NCBI GenBank assembly: GCA_018302705.1
Contig: JAGVZI010000009.1
Coordinates: forward strand, 1 to 38,723
DNA length: 38,723 nucleotides
Direction: 5' to 3'
Origin: Candidatus Woesearchaeota archaeon
GTDB taxonomy: Archaea; Nanobdellota; Nanobdellia; SCGC-AAA011-G17; ARS1403
Position 1 is the stretch's first letter, and each line of letters opens with the position of its first letter. This document shows, piece by piece, positions 23,398-33,555 of this stretch. The notes beneath the pieces are model-generated. The model made no database searches. It had not been told where the DNA came from and worked only from the letters and a program-made list of their open reading frames with translations. Both the position numbers and the translations under genes were made by a program.

Positions 23398-23589
23398 TTA
23401 TTTCTTTTCCACTGGCTTCATTTCTAGATACCTGCATTTCCCGCAGTAATACCTGTCTTTCATGTTTGCAAGAAAATAACCCTGGCCGCATTTAGGGCAG
23501 CATCTTTCTCTTTTTAAAGAACTTCCTTCTATCTTGTATTTTGCCCAGACCTTGCTTGGCACCTTATTTTTTTTCTTCTTTTTTACCAT
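23398..23589 (-). CDS. Ribosomal protein eS27 family (S27ae) zinc protein
   Basis: 63 residues matching archaeal S27ae (eS31 in the new nomenclature). A basic N-terminus (VKKKKKNKVPSKVWAKY) is followed by a zinc finger CCPKCGQGYFLANMKDRYYCGKC with two C-x-x-C pairs. A 30S subunit protein. Its start lies 26 bp inside the preceding eS24 gene in another frame, the last gene of the rpo7 operon. The family's usual His in 'A-x-H-x-D-R' is Met here (ANMKDR). Confidence 0.93.
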   Translation of the reverse strand: MVKKKKKNKVPSKVWAKYKIEGSSLKRERCCPKCGQGYFLANMKDRYYCGKCRYLEMKPVEKK

Positions 23590-23872
23590 CTTCTTTTGTT
23601 TTTTCTTTTGCTTTTTCTTTTTTACCCTTCCTGATTAGCCTCTGCAAGTCTTCTTTTGCATTATATACTTCTGCTATTACTTTTGTTTTCGATGTGCCGA
23701 AATTCGTGATTACTTTATGAAGATCTATTAGCTCCTCGCTTGTCTTTAATTCAGCTGCTATTTGGCTTTTGATAAATTCTTTTTTTGGAGTTGGCTGCCT
23801 GGCATGGTCTATCTCATAAACTACTTCAGTCCTGTTAAGCAGCGGCAGATATGTTTCTTTTATTTTTTTCAT
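23564..23872 (-). CDS. Ribosomal protein eS24
   Basis: About 102 residues from MKKIKETYLPLLNRTEVVYE; the ORF-track start adds 16 residues that would overlap the upstream gene. The family signature is NRTEVVYEIDHARQPTPKKEFIKSQIAAEL, then VITNFGTSKTKVIAEVYN, followed by a lysine-rich tail. A 30S subunit protein of archaea and eukaryotes. Order spt4 - orphan - eS24 - eS27 fits the conserved archaeal cluster. Confidence 0.95.
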   Translation of the reverse strand: MKKIKETYLPLLNRTEVVYEIDHARQPTPKKEFIKSQIAAELKTSEELIDLHKVITNFGTSKTKVIAEVYNAKEDLQRLIRKGKKEKAKEKTKEDGKKEEKK

Positions 23873-23873
23873 T

Positions 23874-24167
23874 TTAAAGAGATTCTTCTTCTCCTTCTGG
23901 GACAAAATATTCCACTCCAAATATTAATCCGAATCCAGTTTTTATTCTAACAGAATACCCATCCCATTTGTATATTTCAAATGTATTATATAATAATCCC
24001 CTCTTACGAGTGATTGTGAACCCCCTATCATTTATACCATAATGCATTTCACCGAGCAAAGATTCTAACTGCCTAATAACTTGCTGATCCGATCTTATAG
24101 TTCCTTCGACCAATGCATCGTATGGAATTTGCGTTGTTTCTGCTGTTTTTGTTTCTGTTTCTGTCAT
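23874..24167 (-). CDS. Orphan within the rpo7-spt4-eS24 operon
   Basis: 97 residues, start overlapping the spt4 stop by ATGA and stop 1 bp before the eS24 start, so part of one coupled operon. Composition is alpha/beta: a helix (DALVEGTIRSDQQVIRQLES) and aromatic beta strands (LLYNTFEIYKWDGYSVRIKT). In many archaea this slot holds a GTP-dependent dephospho-CoA kinase (DUF359). This protein is too short and lacks its motifs, so it is a different gene. Function unknown. Confidence 0.7.
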   Translation of the reverse strand: MTETETKTAETTQIPYDALVEGTIRSDQQVIRQLESLLGEMHYGINDRGFTITRKRGLLYNTFEIYKWDGYSVRIKTGFGLIFGVEYFVPEGEEESL

Positions 24168-24349
24168 CTTACTTTTATTGCATACTCTCCTGAATGCTTG
24201 ATTTCGAGCTTTTTTGCCACTTCGCTTTTATTTGCATCTGTTATGAACAATCTTCCTTGAAAATTTTCCGTGAACTCTGTTTTGTTGCAGATCGGGCAGT
24301 TATTTCCCTTGACGAATATCCTGCAATCCCTGCAGTATTTTTTCTTCAT
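24164..24349 (-). CDS. spt4: Spt4 (RpoE'') transcription elongation factor
   Basis: 61 residues. Zinc ribbon with YCRDCRIFV and NNCPICNKTEF (two CxxC pairs), then the family's F-x-G..I-D/T-P/A-x-x-S-E-x-A-x-x-L pattern (FQGRLFITDANKSEVAKKL). It binds Spt5 NGN domain and enhances RNA polymerase processivity. Three bp after rpo7. Length is typical of archaeal Spt4. Confidence 0.93.
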   Translation of the reverse strand: MKKKYCRDCRIFVKGNNCPICNKTEFTENFQGRLFITDANKSEVAKKLEIKHSGEYAIKVR

Positions 24350-24352
24350 ATT

Positions 24353-24967
24353 TTATTTTCCTTTAGCTTCCTTATTTCCTTTAGTTTCCTTATTTCCTTT
24401 AGTTTCCTTAGTTTCCTGTTGCTTGGCTTTTTCTTTTTCCTCTTTCATCCAGGAGATTGCTCCGAGGGCCGGTTGCCTCATTGTCAACCCTATCTTTGGA
24501 TTGTTCGGCTCCTTATAGCTTATTGCAATTATCCTTGCCCTGCACCTTTCCCCTGACTTTAATACCTTTTTAGTTTCCTTTCCTGTCAACACACCTGTTT
24601 TCGAGATGCTGACAAAATCGTCCATTGTTTGGGATAGATGAATCATGCCGTCAATTGCACCCATATTGAAAAAAACACCGAAATCAGTAATTTCAGTTAT
24701 GTCTCCGAGAACCAGCTCATGAATTTCCGGCCTGAAAACCAGCAAAGTAAAGGTTGTCTTGTAATAAGCTGCCCCATCTCCAGGGATTATTACTCCTTCG
24801 CCAACGTCTTTGATTTTTGAAACTGCAATTGCTATCCCTAGATCTTTCGAGATGAAGCTTTCAAATTTCTCATTTAACCCCTTCAAGATTATTTTCTTCA
24901 AATCGCCCTCGGTAAAATCTTTTGGAGGCACCCTTATATGACTTTCCAATTCCAGCTCGTAGTACAT
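24353..24967 (-). CDS. rpo7: RNA polymerase subunit Rpo7 (RpoE')
   Basis: 204 residues, the stalk subunit that with Rpo4 binds nascent RNA. N-terminal RNP-like domain (MYYELELESHIRVPPKDFTE, about 1-80), then an S1/OB domain (GDITEITDFGVFFNMGAIDGMIHLSQ). The last 20 residues are a low-complexity repeat tail (KETKGN units) not found in typical Rpo7, which ends near 185-190. Starts 45 bp after the 56-residue ORF. Rpo4 is not in the window. Confidence 0.95.
   Translation of the reverse strand: MYYELELESHIRVPPKDFTEGDLKKIILKGLNEKFESFISKDLGIAIAVSKIKDVGEGVIIPGDGAAYYKTTFTLLVFRPEIHELVLGDITEITDFGVFFNMGAIDGMIHLSQTMDDFVSISKTGVLTGKETKKVLKSGERCRARIIAISYKEPNNPKIGLTMRQPALGAISWMKEEKEKAKQQETKETKGNKETKGNKEAKGK
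24359..24413 (-). repeat. 18-bp tandem repeat at the rpo7 3' end
   Basis: About three units of an 18-bp sequence (TTTCCTTTAGTTTCCTTA on the plus strand), the last diverged. It encodes KETKGN repeats. Such slippage-prone tandem repeats extend only the disordered tail and probably vary between strains. Confidence 0.8.
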
Positions 24968-25012
24968 TATCTTGCTCCTATCTCCTGTTAATATGAAATA
25001 TAATTACCATAT

Positions 25013-25183
25013 TTAATTACCATACCTATAATCCCTATCTTCTGACCCCAATTCCAAAGGCAGCGGAGAAAACCCCTGGTACCATCTTGAATCTTTTTCT
25101 TTTATGCCTGAAAAATAATTTCCTTGGATGTTCCAGATATCCTTCCAGAGCAATGCTGAGATGCATCTTTTTTCAATAATCAT
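25013..25183 (-). CDS. 56-residue ORF between the PIN gene and rpo7 (missed by ORF track)
   Basis: ATG at 25183 overlaps the PIN gene stop as ATGA, and the frame runs 56 codons to TAA at 25013. The sequence begins MIIEKRCISALLWKDIWNIQ and ends near LELGSEDRDYRYGN. It is rich in aromatic residues (three Trp, four Tyr) and not low complexity. The gap between the PIN gene and rpo7 would otherwise be 212 bp in a tightly packed operon, which supports a real gene. A GGAGAT-type ribosome site for rpo7 follows it. No family recognised. Confidence 0.62.
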   Translation of the reverse strand: MIIEKRCISALLWKDIWNIQGNYFSGIKEKDSRWYQGFSPLPLELGSEDRDYRYGN

Positions 25184-25548
25184 TTTATTTCTTTTATGTA
25201 TTTTTTCTGCCTTATCACAAATATTTTTTTGTTTTTTAATTTCTTTTTTAAGTCCTTGTCTGCTGTTGCAATTGCATATCCTTCTGTGAATTGGTTGCTT
25301 GCCAGGATGGAATCGACGTCAACTTGAACTTGTTTATCTTCATCTGTTTTTATTATTTTGATTTGTTTCTGCCTTAAAATCTGCAGCGCAAGTTTAGCAT
25401 GCTTGGCTTTTTTTTGCTTTATAAGTTTTTCTAACTCGCCTATAACTGCGCCTAAAGTAAAAAGATGATGCTGCTTTAATTGATCTTCATAATCAATATT
25501 AAATTTTGCGCAGTCTATCAGGAAATTTGTATCGAGAATGACCTTCAT
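25180..25548 (-). CDS. PIN-domain protein, Fcf1/VapC9-like putative endoribonuclease
   Basis: 122 residues. PIN fold with acidic residues of the metal site: LDTNFLID near the N-terminus, a Glu in VIGELEKLI, and the C-terminal AIATADKDLKKKLKNKKIFVIR. This matches archaeal COG1412 proteins related to eukaryotic Fcf1/Utp24, which cut pre-rRNA. Genes of this group usually sit next to aIF2-gamma, rpo7, spt4 and eS24, as partly seen here. A TATA box lies in the divergent gap to gyrB (TTTATAAACTT on the minus side). Alternatively a VapC-type toxin, but the operon argues for rRNA processing. Confidence 0.83.
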   Translation of the reverse strand: MKVILDTNFLIDCAKFNIDYEDQLKQHHLFTLGAVIGELEKLIKQKKAKHAKLALQILRQKQIKIIKTDEDKQVQVDVDSILASNQFTEGYAIATADKDLKKKLKNKKIFVIRQKKYIKEIK

Positions 25549-25703
25549 TTAGCTAAAAACTGCTTTCATCATTTATAAACTTTGCTGTTATTTTTTTCTA
25601 GAATAGGTTTATACGGCCTGTAGTGGCTGAATTTTGGTGTTTTACAGGGGAAAGATTTTTAAATGAAATTTCGCTTTTACTCGAGGAAGAGGGTTTTTGA
25701 TAA

Positions 25704-27961
<2,258 letters not shown>

Positions 27962-27978
<17 letters not shown>

Positions 27979-30376
27979 AATTCAATTGATTGAGAATGAG
28001 ATGAAGAAGAGTTACATAGATTATGCTATGTCGGTTATTACAGCGAGGGCATTGCCTGATGTTCGAGATGGGTTGAAGCCAGTGCATCGCAGGATTCTAT
28101 ATGCCATGTATAAATCAAAATTATTCCATGACAAGCCCTTTAGAAAATCCGCTTACATAGTTGGAAGGATTCTGGGCAGCTTTCACCCGCATGGAGATGC
28201 TGCTGTTTATGATTCTTTAGTCAGGCTAGCTCAAGATTTTTCTATGAGATACAAGCTTGTAGACGGCCACGGTAATTTCGGCAGCATTGACGGATTCCCC
28301 CAGGCTGCTATGCGCTACACCGAATGCAGATTAGCCAAATTATCAGACGAGATGATTAGGCACATTGATGAAGACACAGTAAAATTTGTTCCCAATTATG
28401 ATGGCAGCACAAAAGAGCCGACTGTTTTGCCGAGCCTGTTTCCAAATCTTTTAGTTAATGGGAGCACTGGAATCGCCGTCGGGATGGCAACTAGCATTCC
28501 CCCGCATAATCTGAAAGAAAGCGTAAATGCAGTTATTGCAATGGTTGATAATCCAGATATGGCAATTGATGAATTAATAAAATATTTACCCGGCCCTGAT
28601 TTTCCTACAGGGGGGATAATTGCTGGAACTTCCGGGATAAAAGAAGCATATGAAACTGGAAAAGGCAGGATTATTGTATTAGCCAAAGCCCAAGTTGAGG
28701 AGCAGAAGGGAAATAAAAAAATAATTATTTCTGAAATCCCTTATCTAGTTAATAAAACGATGTTAATAGAAGAGATTGCTGATTTAATCAGGAATAAAAG
28801 GATTGAAGGGATCACTGACCTGAGGGACGAAAGCGATAGAAAGGGGATGAGGATAGTCATTGAAATTAAAAACGGGTATAGCCACGAGGTTATTTTAAAC
28901 CAATTGCAGAAATACTCTCAATTAAGAAGCACTTTCGGCGTGATTATGATTGCGCTAGTTGATAACGAGCCGAAGATCTTGAACTTGAAAGAATTAATCC
29001 AGTTTTATATAAAACACAGAAAGGAAGTTACTGTGAAGAGACTTGAGTTTGAGCTTGAGAAGAGCAGGATGAGAGCCCACATTTTGCTTGGGATCAAAGT
29101 TGCTCTGAAGCATATCGATGCTGTTGTTGCAACCATTAAAAACTCAAAAGACCCAGCTGTTGCCAAACAATCACTTATTGAGAAATTCAAATTAAGCGAG
29201 AAGCAAAGCGAAGCCATACTTGAAATGAGGCTGAGCAGATTAACATCACTAGAAACTAGCAAGATAATTGAGGAACATGATAATTTGGTCAAGAGAATAA
29301 ATGAATTAAAGGATATACTTGCAAGCGAGCAGAAGATATTTGGAATCATAAAAAATGAATTGACAAAATTAAGAGATGAATACGGGGATGAAAGAAGGAC
29401 AAGGATTGAAGGAGAGTATAAAGCGCTTGAAAGAGAAGACTTAATCGAGGAAGAGAACGTTGTAGTTACTGTTACTCACTCAGGCTATATCAAGAAACTC
29501 CCGCTAGATACTTATAGAAACCAGGCCAGAGGTGGGAAGGGGATGATAGGAACAGAGACAAAAGAAGAAGACTTTGCAGAGGAATTATTTGTAACCTCGA
29601 CGCATAACCACATTTTATACTTCACCAATTTAGGAAGATTATACTGGCTGAAGGCTTATGAAATACCGACTGCCAACAGATACAGCACTGGAAAGGCGAT
29701 TGTCAATCTGCTTAGATTGAAGGAAGGAGAAAAGGTAACTACAATGATGCCGATCAAAGACTTTGGCAAGGGCTATTTGATTATGATAACAAAAAAAGGG
29801 CTTATTAAGAAAACACAATTACATTATTTCTCCAACCCGAGAAGCAGCGGGATTAATTGCGTGAATTTGCGAGATAAAGACGAGCTGGTCAAAGTGCTGG
29901 CTACTGATGGCCATAAAAAAATGATAATTGCAACTAAGAAAGGGATGGCGGTCAAGTTTGACGAGATAAATGTTAGGCCGATGGGAAGAAATGCTGCCGG
30001 GGTAAGAGCAGTCAGGTTAAGGGGCGGAGACGAGGTTGTTGCAATGGATTTCGCAGAAGATAATTTGGCCTTGCTGACTGCATGCAGGAATGGCTATGGA
30101 AAGAAATCAAAAATAGGAGATTATAGGCTGATTAGAAGGGGCGGGAGCGGCGTGATAAATATTAAAAACCTCGTTAGAAACGGGGACGTCATCGGCGCCC
30201 TTGCCGTCGACGAGGAAGATGATGTTATCTTCATAACTGAAAAAGGAATTGTTATGAGAACCAAAGTAAAAAATATTTCTACAATCGGGAGGAACACTTC
30301 CGGGGTTAGGTTAATTAAATTAAACCCGGGAGATAAATTAAAGAGCATTGCAAAAGTTGCGAGCAATGGCGAATAA
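27962..30376 (+). CDS. gyrA: DNA gyrase subunit A
   Basis: 804 residues, DNA-cleaving subunit. YAMSVITARALPDVRDGLKPVHRR signature, HPHGDAAVYDSLVRLAQDF, and catalytic Tyr in QAAMRYTECRL (about 118-128). Coiled-coil gate domain in the middle. The C-terminal beta-pinwheel begins with a GyrA-box-like NQARGGKG, needed to wrap DNA for negative supercoiling, so this is gyrase rather than topoisomerase IV. Six blade-type repeats follow (for example MIIATKKGMAVKFDE, VIFITEKGIVMRT). Overlaps the receiver gene. Confidence 0.97.
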
Positions 30377-30433
30377 ATAAATAGATATCCTTCCATATAA
30401 TTCTTTAAATATAAGTCTGGATATAATATTATT

Positions 30434-30811
30434 ATGGAAAATCCTTATGGTGTAGATGAAAGTTATGGCAAAATTGCTGCAAATACATATACAGAGCAGC
30501 AACTTATTGATATGGGTTGTTTAAGATCTTCTACCGGACATTATCTTTTAATCTCGAGCAGATTATCTGGATTGGATTTGGTATTTGAAAAAAATGAAAG
30601 AGGATTGTGGGAACTTACCACAGATAATAAAGGACTTGTAATGAGGGTATTGTCCGGCATAAAAGATACCAAGATAATGTCTAGAGACGAAATACAGGAA
30701 GCAACTTATTTTATCCAAATAGATGAGAATAAAAGAAGAAGAAAAGAAAGAGAAATGAGGTTAAAGCCAGGGGAATTAATCCATAGAAGAAATAACCCTT
30801 ACCAGGATTAA
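30434..30811 (+). CDS. Orphan small protein, unknown function
   Basis: 125 residues; TATA (CTTTAAATATAAG, about 30403-30415) yields a leaderless transcript at this ATG. Starts MENPYGVDESYGKIAANTYT. The middle has alternating strands (GLDLVFEKNERGLWELTTDN) and the C-terminus is strongly basic (ENKRRRKEREMRLKPGELIH). No motif recognised; a nucleic-acid-binding tail is possible. Confidence 0.55.
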   Translation: MENPYGVDESYGKIAANTYTEQQLIDMGCLRSSTGHYLLISSRLSGLDLVFEKNERGLWELTTDNKGLVMRVLSGIKDTKIMSRDEIQEATYFIQIDENKRRRKEREMRLKPGELIHRRNNPYQD

Positions 30812-30912
30812 GTGTTTTCAGAATAAAATTTCATATCTGTATTTTGGACACCATTCCATATTCCAAATACTGTTGCCGATGGAGAATGATTTGCCCATAT
30901 TATTTAACCAGT

Positions 30913-30945
30913 TTATTCAATCAGCTCTCCAACGCCGATTAAATG
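30913..30945 (-). pseudogene. Displaced fragment of the aIF2-gamma 3' end
   Basis: 29 bp (30917-30945) are identical to 32273-32301, the last codons of the aIF2-gamma gene (HLIGVGELIE then stop), here with TAA instead of TGA. It sits without any upstream coding context, just downstream of the DUF2283 gene on the same strand. It marks a past duplication or recombination junction. The rest of the 30812-30957 gap shows a short unsupported minus-strand frame only. Confidence 0.8.
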
Positions 30946-30957
30946 AAAATAAAGGTT

Positions 30958-31185
30958 TCAGGAACTTATATTGACTTCAACTGGCAAAGGAACATTAATC
31001 TCTTTTTGCTTCATCCTTTTCCTGAAGCTAAAAACAGCAAATCCCTTTACTTCTTTAGTCTTTTCATCTATTCTTTCAAACACACCGTCATTTATCTCTT
31101 CATAGTATGAAAGCGTTGGTCCTCCTATTTGTATCTCTAAAAGATCTCCTTCTTCATCATAATATATATTTAGATTTCCTTTCAT
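30958..31185 (-). CDS. DUF2283 family small protein
   Basis: 75 residues. MKGNLNIYYDEEGDLLEIQIG is the typical DUF2283 opening (Y-D-x-E-x-D-x-L-x-I), followed by 'GVFERIDEKTKEVKGFAVFSF', the I-D-x-x-G-x-V/I-x-G-hydrophobic element. Function unknown; members are often paired with DUF4258 genes as toxin-antitoxin-like units. Divergent from the DUF4258-DUF2283 pair, with a shared 57-bp promoter region. Confidence 0.85.
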   Translation of the reverse strand: MKGNLNIYYDEEGDLLEIQIGGPTLSYYEEINDGVFERIDEKTKEVKGFAVFSFRKRMKQKEINVPLPVEVNISS

Positions 31186-31211
31186 CTTCTTATTCTAACC
31201 CTCACGCACCA

Positions 31212-31223
31212 GATTTATATACC
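31212..31223 (+). promoter_or_regulatory. TATA promoter of the DUF4258-DUF2283 pair
   Basis: GATTTATATACC ends about 20 bp before ATG 31243, giving a leaderless or near-leaderless mRNA. Confidence 0.55.
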
Positions 31224-31242
31224 TTTATGAATTTATAAGTTT

Positions 31243-31452
31243 ATGGAGGTTATATATTCAGATCATGCTGAGAAAAGAATTAAACAGAGAGGAATTGCAA
31301 AATGGGAGGTTGAGCATATTTTAGAATTCCCTTTTTATATCAAAAAATCATTTTCGGGTAGAAAGGAGGCTGTTGGAAAAATTAAAGGAAGAATGATAAA
31401 AATAAAATTTGTTGAAGAAGAAAACTATATAAAGATTATTACCGTTATGTAA
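31243..31452 (+). CDS. DUF4258 family small protein (RelE-like, putative toxin)
   Basis: 69 residues. SDHAEKRIKQRGIAKWEVEHIL is the DUF4258 signature (H-A-x-x-R-x-x-x-R-x-I), followed by strands ending in 'IKIITVM'. DUF4258 proteins are distant relatives of RelE/ParE-type folds and may act as RNases, with the His and Arg residues candidate active-site groups. It is followed after 3 bp by a DUF2283 gene, its usual partner. Confidence 0.85.
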   Translation: MEVIYSDHAEKRIKQRGIAKWEVEHILEFPFYIKKSFSGRKEAVGKIKGRMIKIKFVEEENYIKIITVM

Positions 31453-31455
31453 ACC

Positions 31456-31665
31456 ATGAAACTAGAATATGATAAAGAAGCGGATGCTGCATATATTTAT
31501 ATAAAATATCCTATTAAAGAAGGGGAAGCTGAGAAAACAATTGAGTTGAATGAAGACCTTATTGTAGATTTTGATAAAGATGGCAAATTAATAGGCATTG
31601 AAATTCTTAATGCAAGCAGGGTTATAGGAAAAGAAGTACTGAAGGAAAAATTAATTGCTGCTTAA
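31456..31665 (+). CDS. DUF2283 family small protein (putative antitoxin partner)
   Basis: 69 residues. YDKEADAAYIYIKYPIKEGE and VDFDKDGKLIGIEILNASR are textbook DUF2283 elements. It is co-transcribed with the DUF4258 gene 3 bp upstream, in the order toxin-like then antitoxin-like. It is only distantly similar to the other DUF2283 at 30958. Ends 1 bp from the convergent CYTH gene. Confidence 0.88.
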   Translation: MKLEYDKEADAAYIYIKYPIKEGEAEKTIELNEDLIVDFDKDGKLIGIEILNASRVIGKEVLKEKLIAA

Positions 31666-31666
31666 T

Positions 31667-32266
31667 TTATTCATCTAACTTCCTTTTCTTCTCCAGCCAT
31701 TTTGGTGTTTTAATGAAAGTTATGCTTTCCCATGAATCTATCTCATCTTCAGTAACATCGAAATCTTTTTGATACACATTTTCTACAGACCCGTGTAAGG
31801 CATCTTCAAATTTAAAACCAACCTTTTTGACAATTTTCTTTAAAGCCAATTCATCCTTGCTCTCAATTTCAACAAAATTAGGAACCCAAGGCCAAGTATC
31901 TATTGTGATCTCATTCCCTTCCAGACTCCATTTCTCTCTTTTAGTTTCTTGGTAAGATTTTTGTTTAAATCCGATATCAATTAAAAACTCGCAAGCCTTG
32001 TTAAAATCGCTAACACCGACGGTTATCTCTTTCGTTCCATGCAAACTCCGGTCATTTAACTGCTTATAACTCATAGTTACTTTCTTGCCTTCATCTCTAA
32101 CTCTTATCCATCCACCAATTTTCCTTAATCTATCATCAGAATAATCAAAAGTTCTTCTCTTCATAAAAACCTCAGGATGGACTAATTTTGCATTCAAAGA
32201 TTTTAATTTACTTCTAAATTTTTTAATATCAACATCCAAGAACTTAGCCTCAACTTCAGTTTCCAT
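31667..32266 (-). CDS. CYTH-domain protein (CyaB/ThTPase superfamily)
   Basis: 199 residues from METEVEAKFLDVD. The E-x-E-x-K motif (EVEAK) at the N-terminus defines CYTH tunnel enzymes. Other charged tunnel residues are visible in 'GWIRVRDEG', 'VTMSYK', 'ITIDTWPWVPNFVEIE'. Members act on triphosphates (adenylate cyclase class IV, thiamine triphosphatase, inorganic triphosphatase); the substrate cannot be told here. An upstream GTG (32272) overlapping the aIF2-gamma stop is an alternative start. The C-terminal 40 residues extend beyond the core. Co-transcribed with aIF2-gamma. Confidence 0.85.
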   Translation of the reverse strand: METEVEAKFLDVDIKKFRSKLKSLNAKLVHPEVFMKRRTFDYSDDRLRKIGGWIRVRDEGKKVTMSYKQLNDRSLHGTKEITVGVSDFNKACEFLIDIGFKQKSYQETKREKWSLEGNEITIDTWPWVPNFVEIESKDELALKKIVKKVGFKFEDALHGSVENVYQKDFDVTEDEIDSWESITFIKTPKWLEKKRKLDE

Positions 32267-32268
32267 CT

Positions 32269-33507
32269 TCACTCAATCAGCTCTCCAACGCCGATTAAAT
32301 GCCAGCGCGCTCCGACTCTTCTTGAGATTGCAAACCTGTCGTTATTTGATGCTACAACTGGAAGCCTTAAACTTAAAGTGATGATATTTTTTGAGGTGTC
32401 TGTTACTTGGCCAAGAGTTACTGCCGAGTTTACATTTATCATTAATAACTCCCCCTGCGTTATTGGAACAACCTCTACTTCTTCTTTAACTCCTACAACT
32501 CTCTTGATCAATTTTGGTTTCAGCCTTAGCTTTCGAAATGTTTTCGGCAATTTTCCTGAAGAACCTGCAAGATTTCCTGCCAGGTTATCTGATTTTACAA
32601 TTGCAGGGTCGAGCTCTGTCAGGATTCCTAAACTGCCTCCTGGAGTTATTTCCTTAAACTGCTCATTGCCAGACATGATGGCAACTATCTTTGTTTTTAC
32701 AGGCTTGTAATCGCTTTTTTCATCCAGCTTTATGCCCGGGGCTATTTCAATTTCTTGCCCCTGCTGCAATCTCCCCTGCTTTAATGCGCCTCCTAAAACT
32801 CCCCCGACCAATGCCTCTGGATTCGCACCCGGCCTGTTAATATCAAATGACCTTGCTATGAGCATGATTGGCTCTTTTTCCAGGTTCCTTTTAGGCGTCT
32901 TGAGATTTTCCTGGATTGCTTCCACCAGATAATTTATGTTAATATTGTGCTGCGCTGATACGGGAATTACCAGGGCATTTTCTGCAATTGTCCCCTTCAC
33001 AAAATTTTTTATCTGATTATAGTTTTTTACAACTTCTTCCTTGCCGACTAAATCAATCTTGTTTTGCACGATTATGATATCCTTTATTTCAATTAATTCT
33101 AAAGCCATAAGGTGCTCGCGGGTTTGGGGCTGGGGGCATTGCTCGTTGGCAGAGATTAATAACAGCGCTGCATCCATGATTGCTGCTCCTGAAAGCATTG
33201 TCGCCATTAATGTTTCATGACCTGGGGCGTCTATGAAGGAGACTTTTCTTAAGACTTCATACTTTTTATTTTCTTTTTTTGCTTGCAGCTCTGTCGAATA
33301 CCCATCTTTTGTCTTTACAAAAACTGCGTCTGCATACCCAAGCCTGATTGTAATGCCCCTCTTAATTTCCTCAGAATGAGTGTCTGGAAACTTTCCTGTT
33401 AAGGCCTGAACTAAAGTAGATTTCCCATGGTCTACATGACCTATCATCCCTATAGACATCTCCGGCTGCAGATGTTCTTTTTCTTTCTTTTCTTTATTTT
33501 CTGACAT
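32269..33507 (-). CDS. Translation initiation factor aIF2, gamma subunit (zinc knuckle lost)
   Basis: 412 residues, GTPase that brings initiator tRNA to the ribosome. G-motifs: GHVDHGKSTL, switch with ERGITIRLGYAD region (EIKRGITIRLGYA), DAPGHE, NKID (QNKIDLV), and SAQ. aIF2-gamma-specific 'SIGILTELDPAIVKSDNLAG' and C-terminal 'RVGARWHLIGVGELIE'. Unusually, the zinc-binding insert between GYAD and SFIDAPGHE, which normally holds four Cys, is here VFVKTKDGYSTELQAKKENK without cysteine. The gene is away from its usual rpo7-eS24 neighbours. Confidence 0.95.
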   Translation of the reverse strand: MSENKEKKEKEHLQPEMSIGMIGHVDHGKSTLVQALTGKFPDTHSEEIKRGITIRLGYADAVFVKTKDGYSTELQAKKENKKYEVLRKVSFIDAPGHETLMATMLSGAAIMDAALLLISANEQCPQPQTREHLMALELIEIKDIIIVQNKIDLVGKEEVVKNYNQIKNFVKGTIAENALVIPVSAQHNININYLVEAIQENLKTPKRNLEKEPIMLIARSFDINRPGANPEALVGGVLGGALKQGRLQQGQEIEIAPGIKLDEKSDYKPVKTKIVAIMSGNEQFKEITPGGSLGILTELDPAIVKSDNLAGNLAGSSGKLPKTFRKLRLKPKLIKRVVGVKEEVEVVPITQGELLMINVNSAVTLGQVTDTSKNIITLSLRLPVVASNNDRFAISRRVGARWHLIGVGELIE

Positions 33508-33555
33508 TAATTAAAGAAGAGAAATACTTGTTTTTTAAAACTTTGTTTTTACAGT

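Noticed and set aside
23398-23589. eS27 overlapping eS24 by 26 bp as evidence of frameshift
   Set aside because: Both proteins are full length with intact motifs, so this is genuine gene overlap.
30832-30849. CTGTATTTTGGACACC resembling the tRNA-Gln anticodon exon (2014-2029)
   Set aside because: No D-arm, T-arm or acceptor sequence around it, so not a tRNA; the short match may be chance.
30823-30912. Short minus-strand frame (ANHSPSATVFGIWNGVQNTD) between gyrA-side orphan and the aIF2-gamma fragment
   Set aside because: Looks protein-like but has no start codon and only about 31 codons; may be a relic, not supported as a gene.
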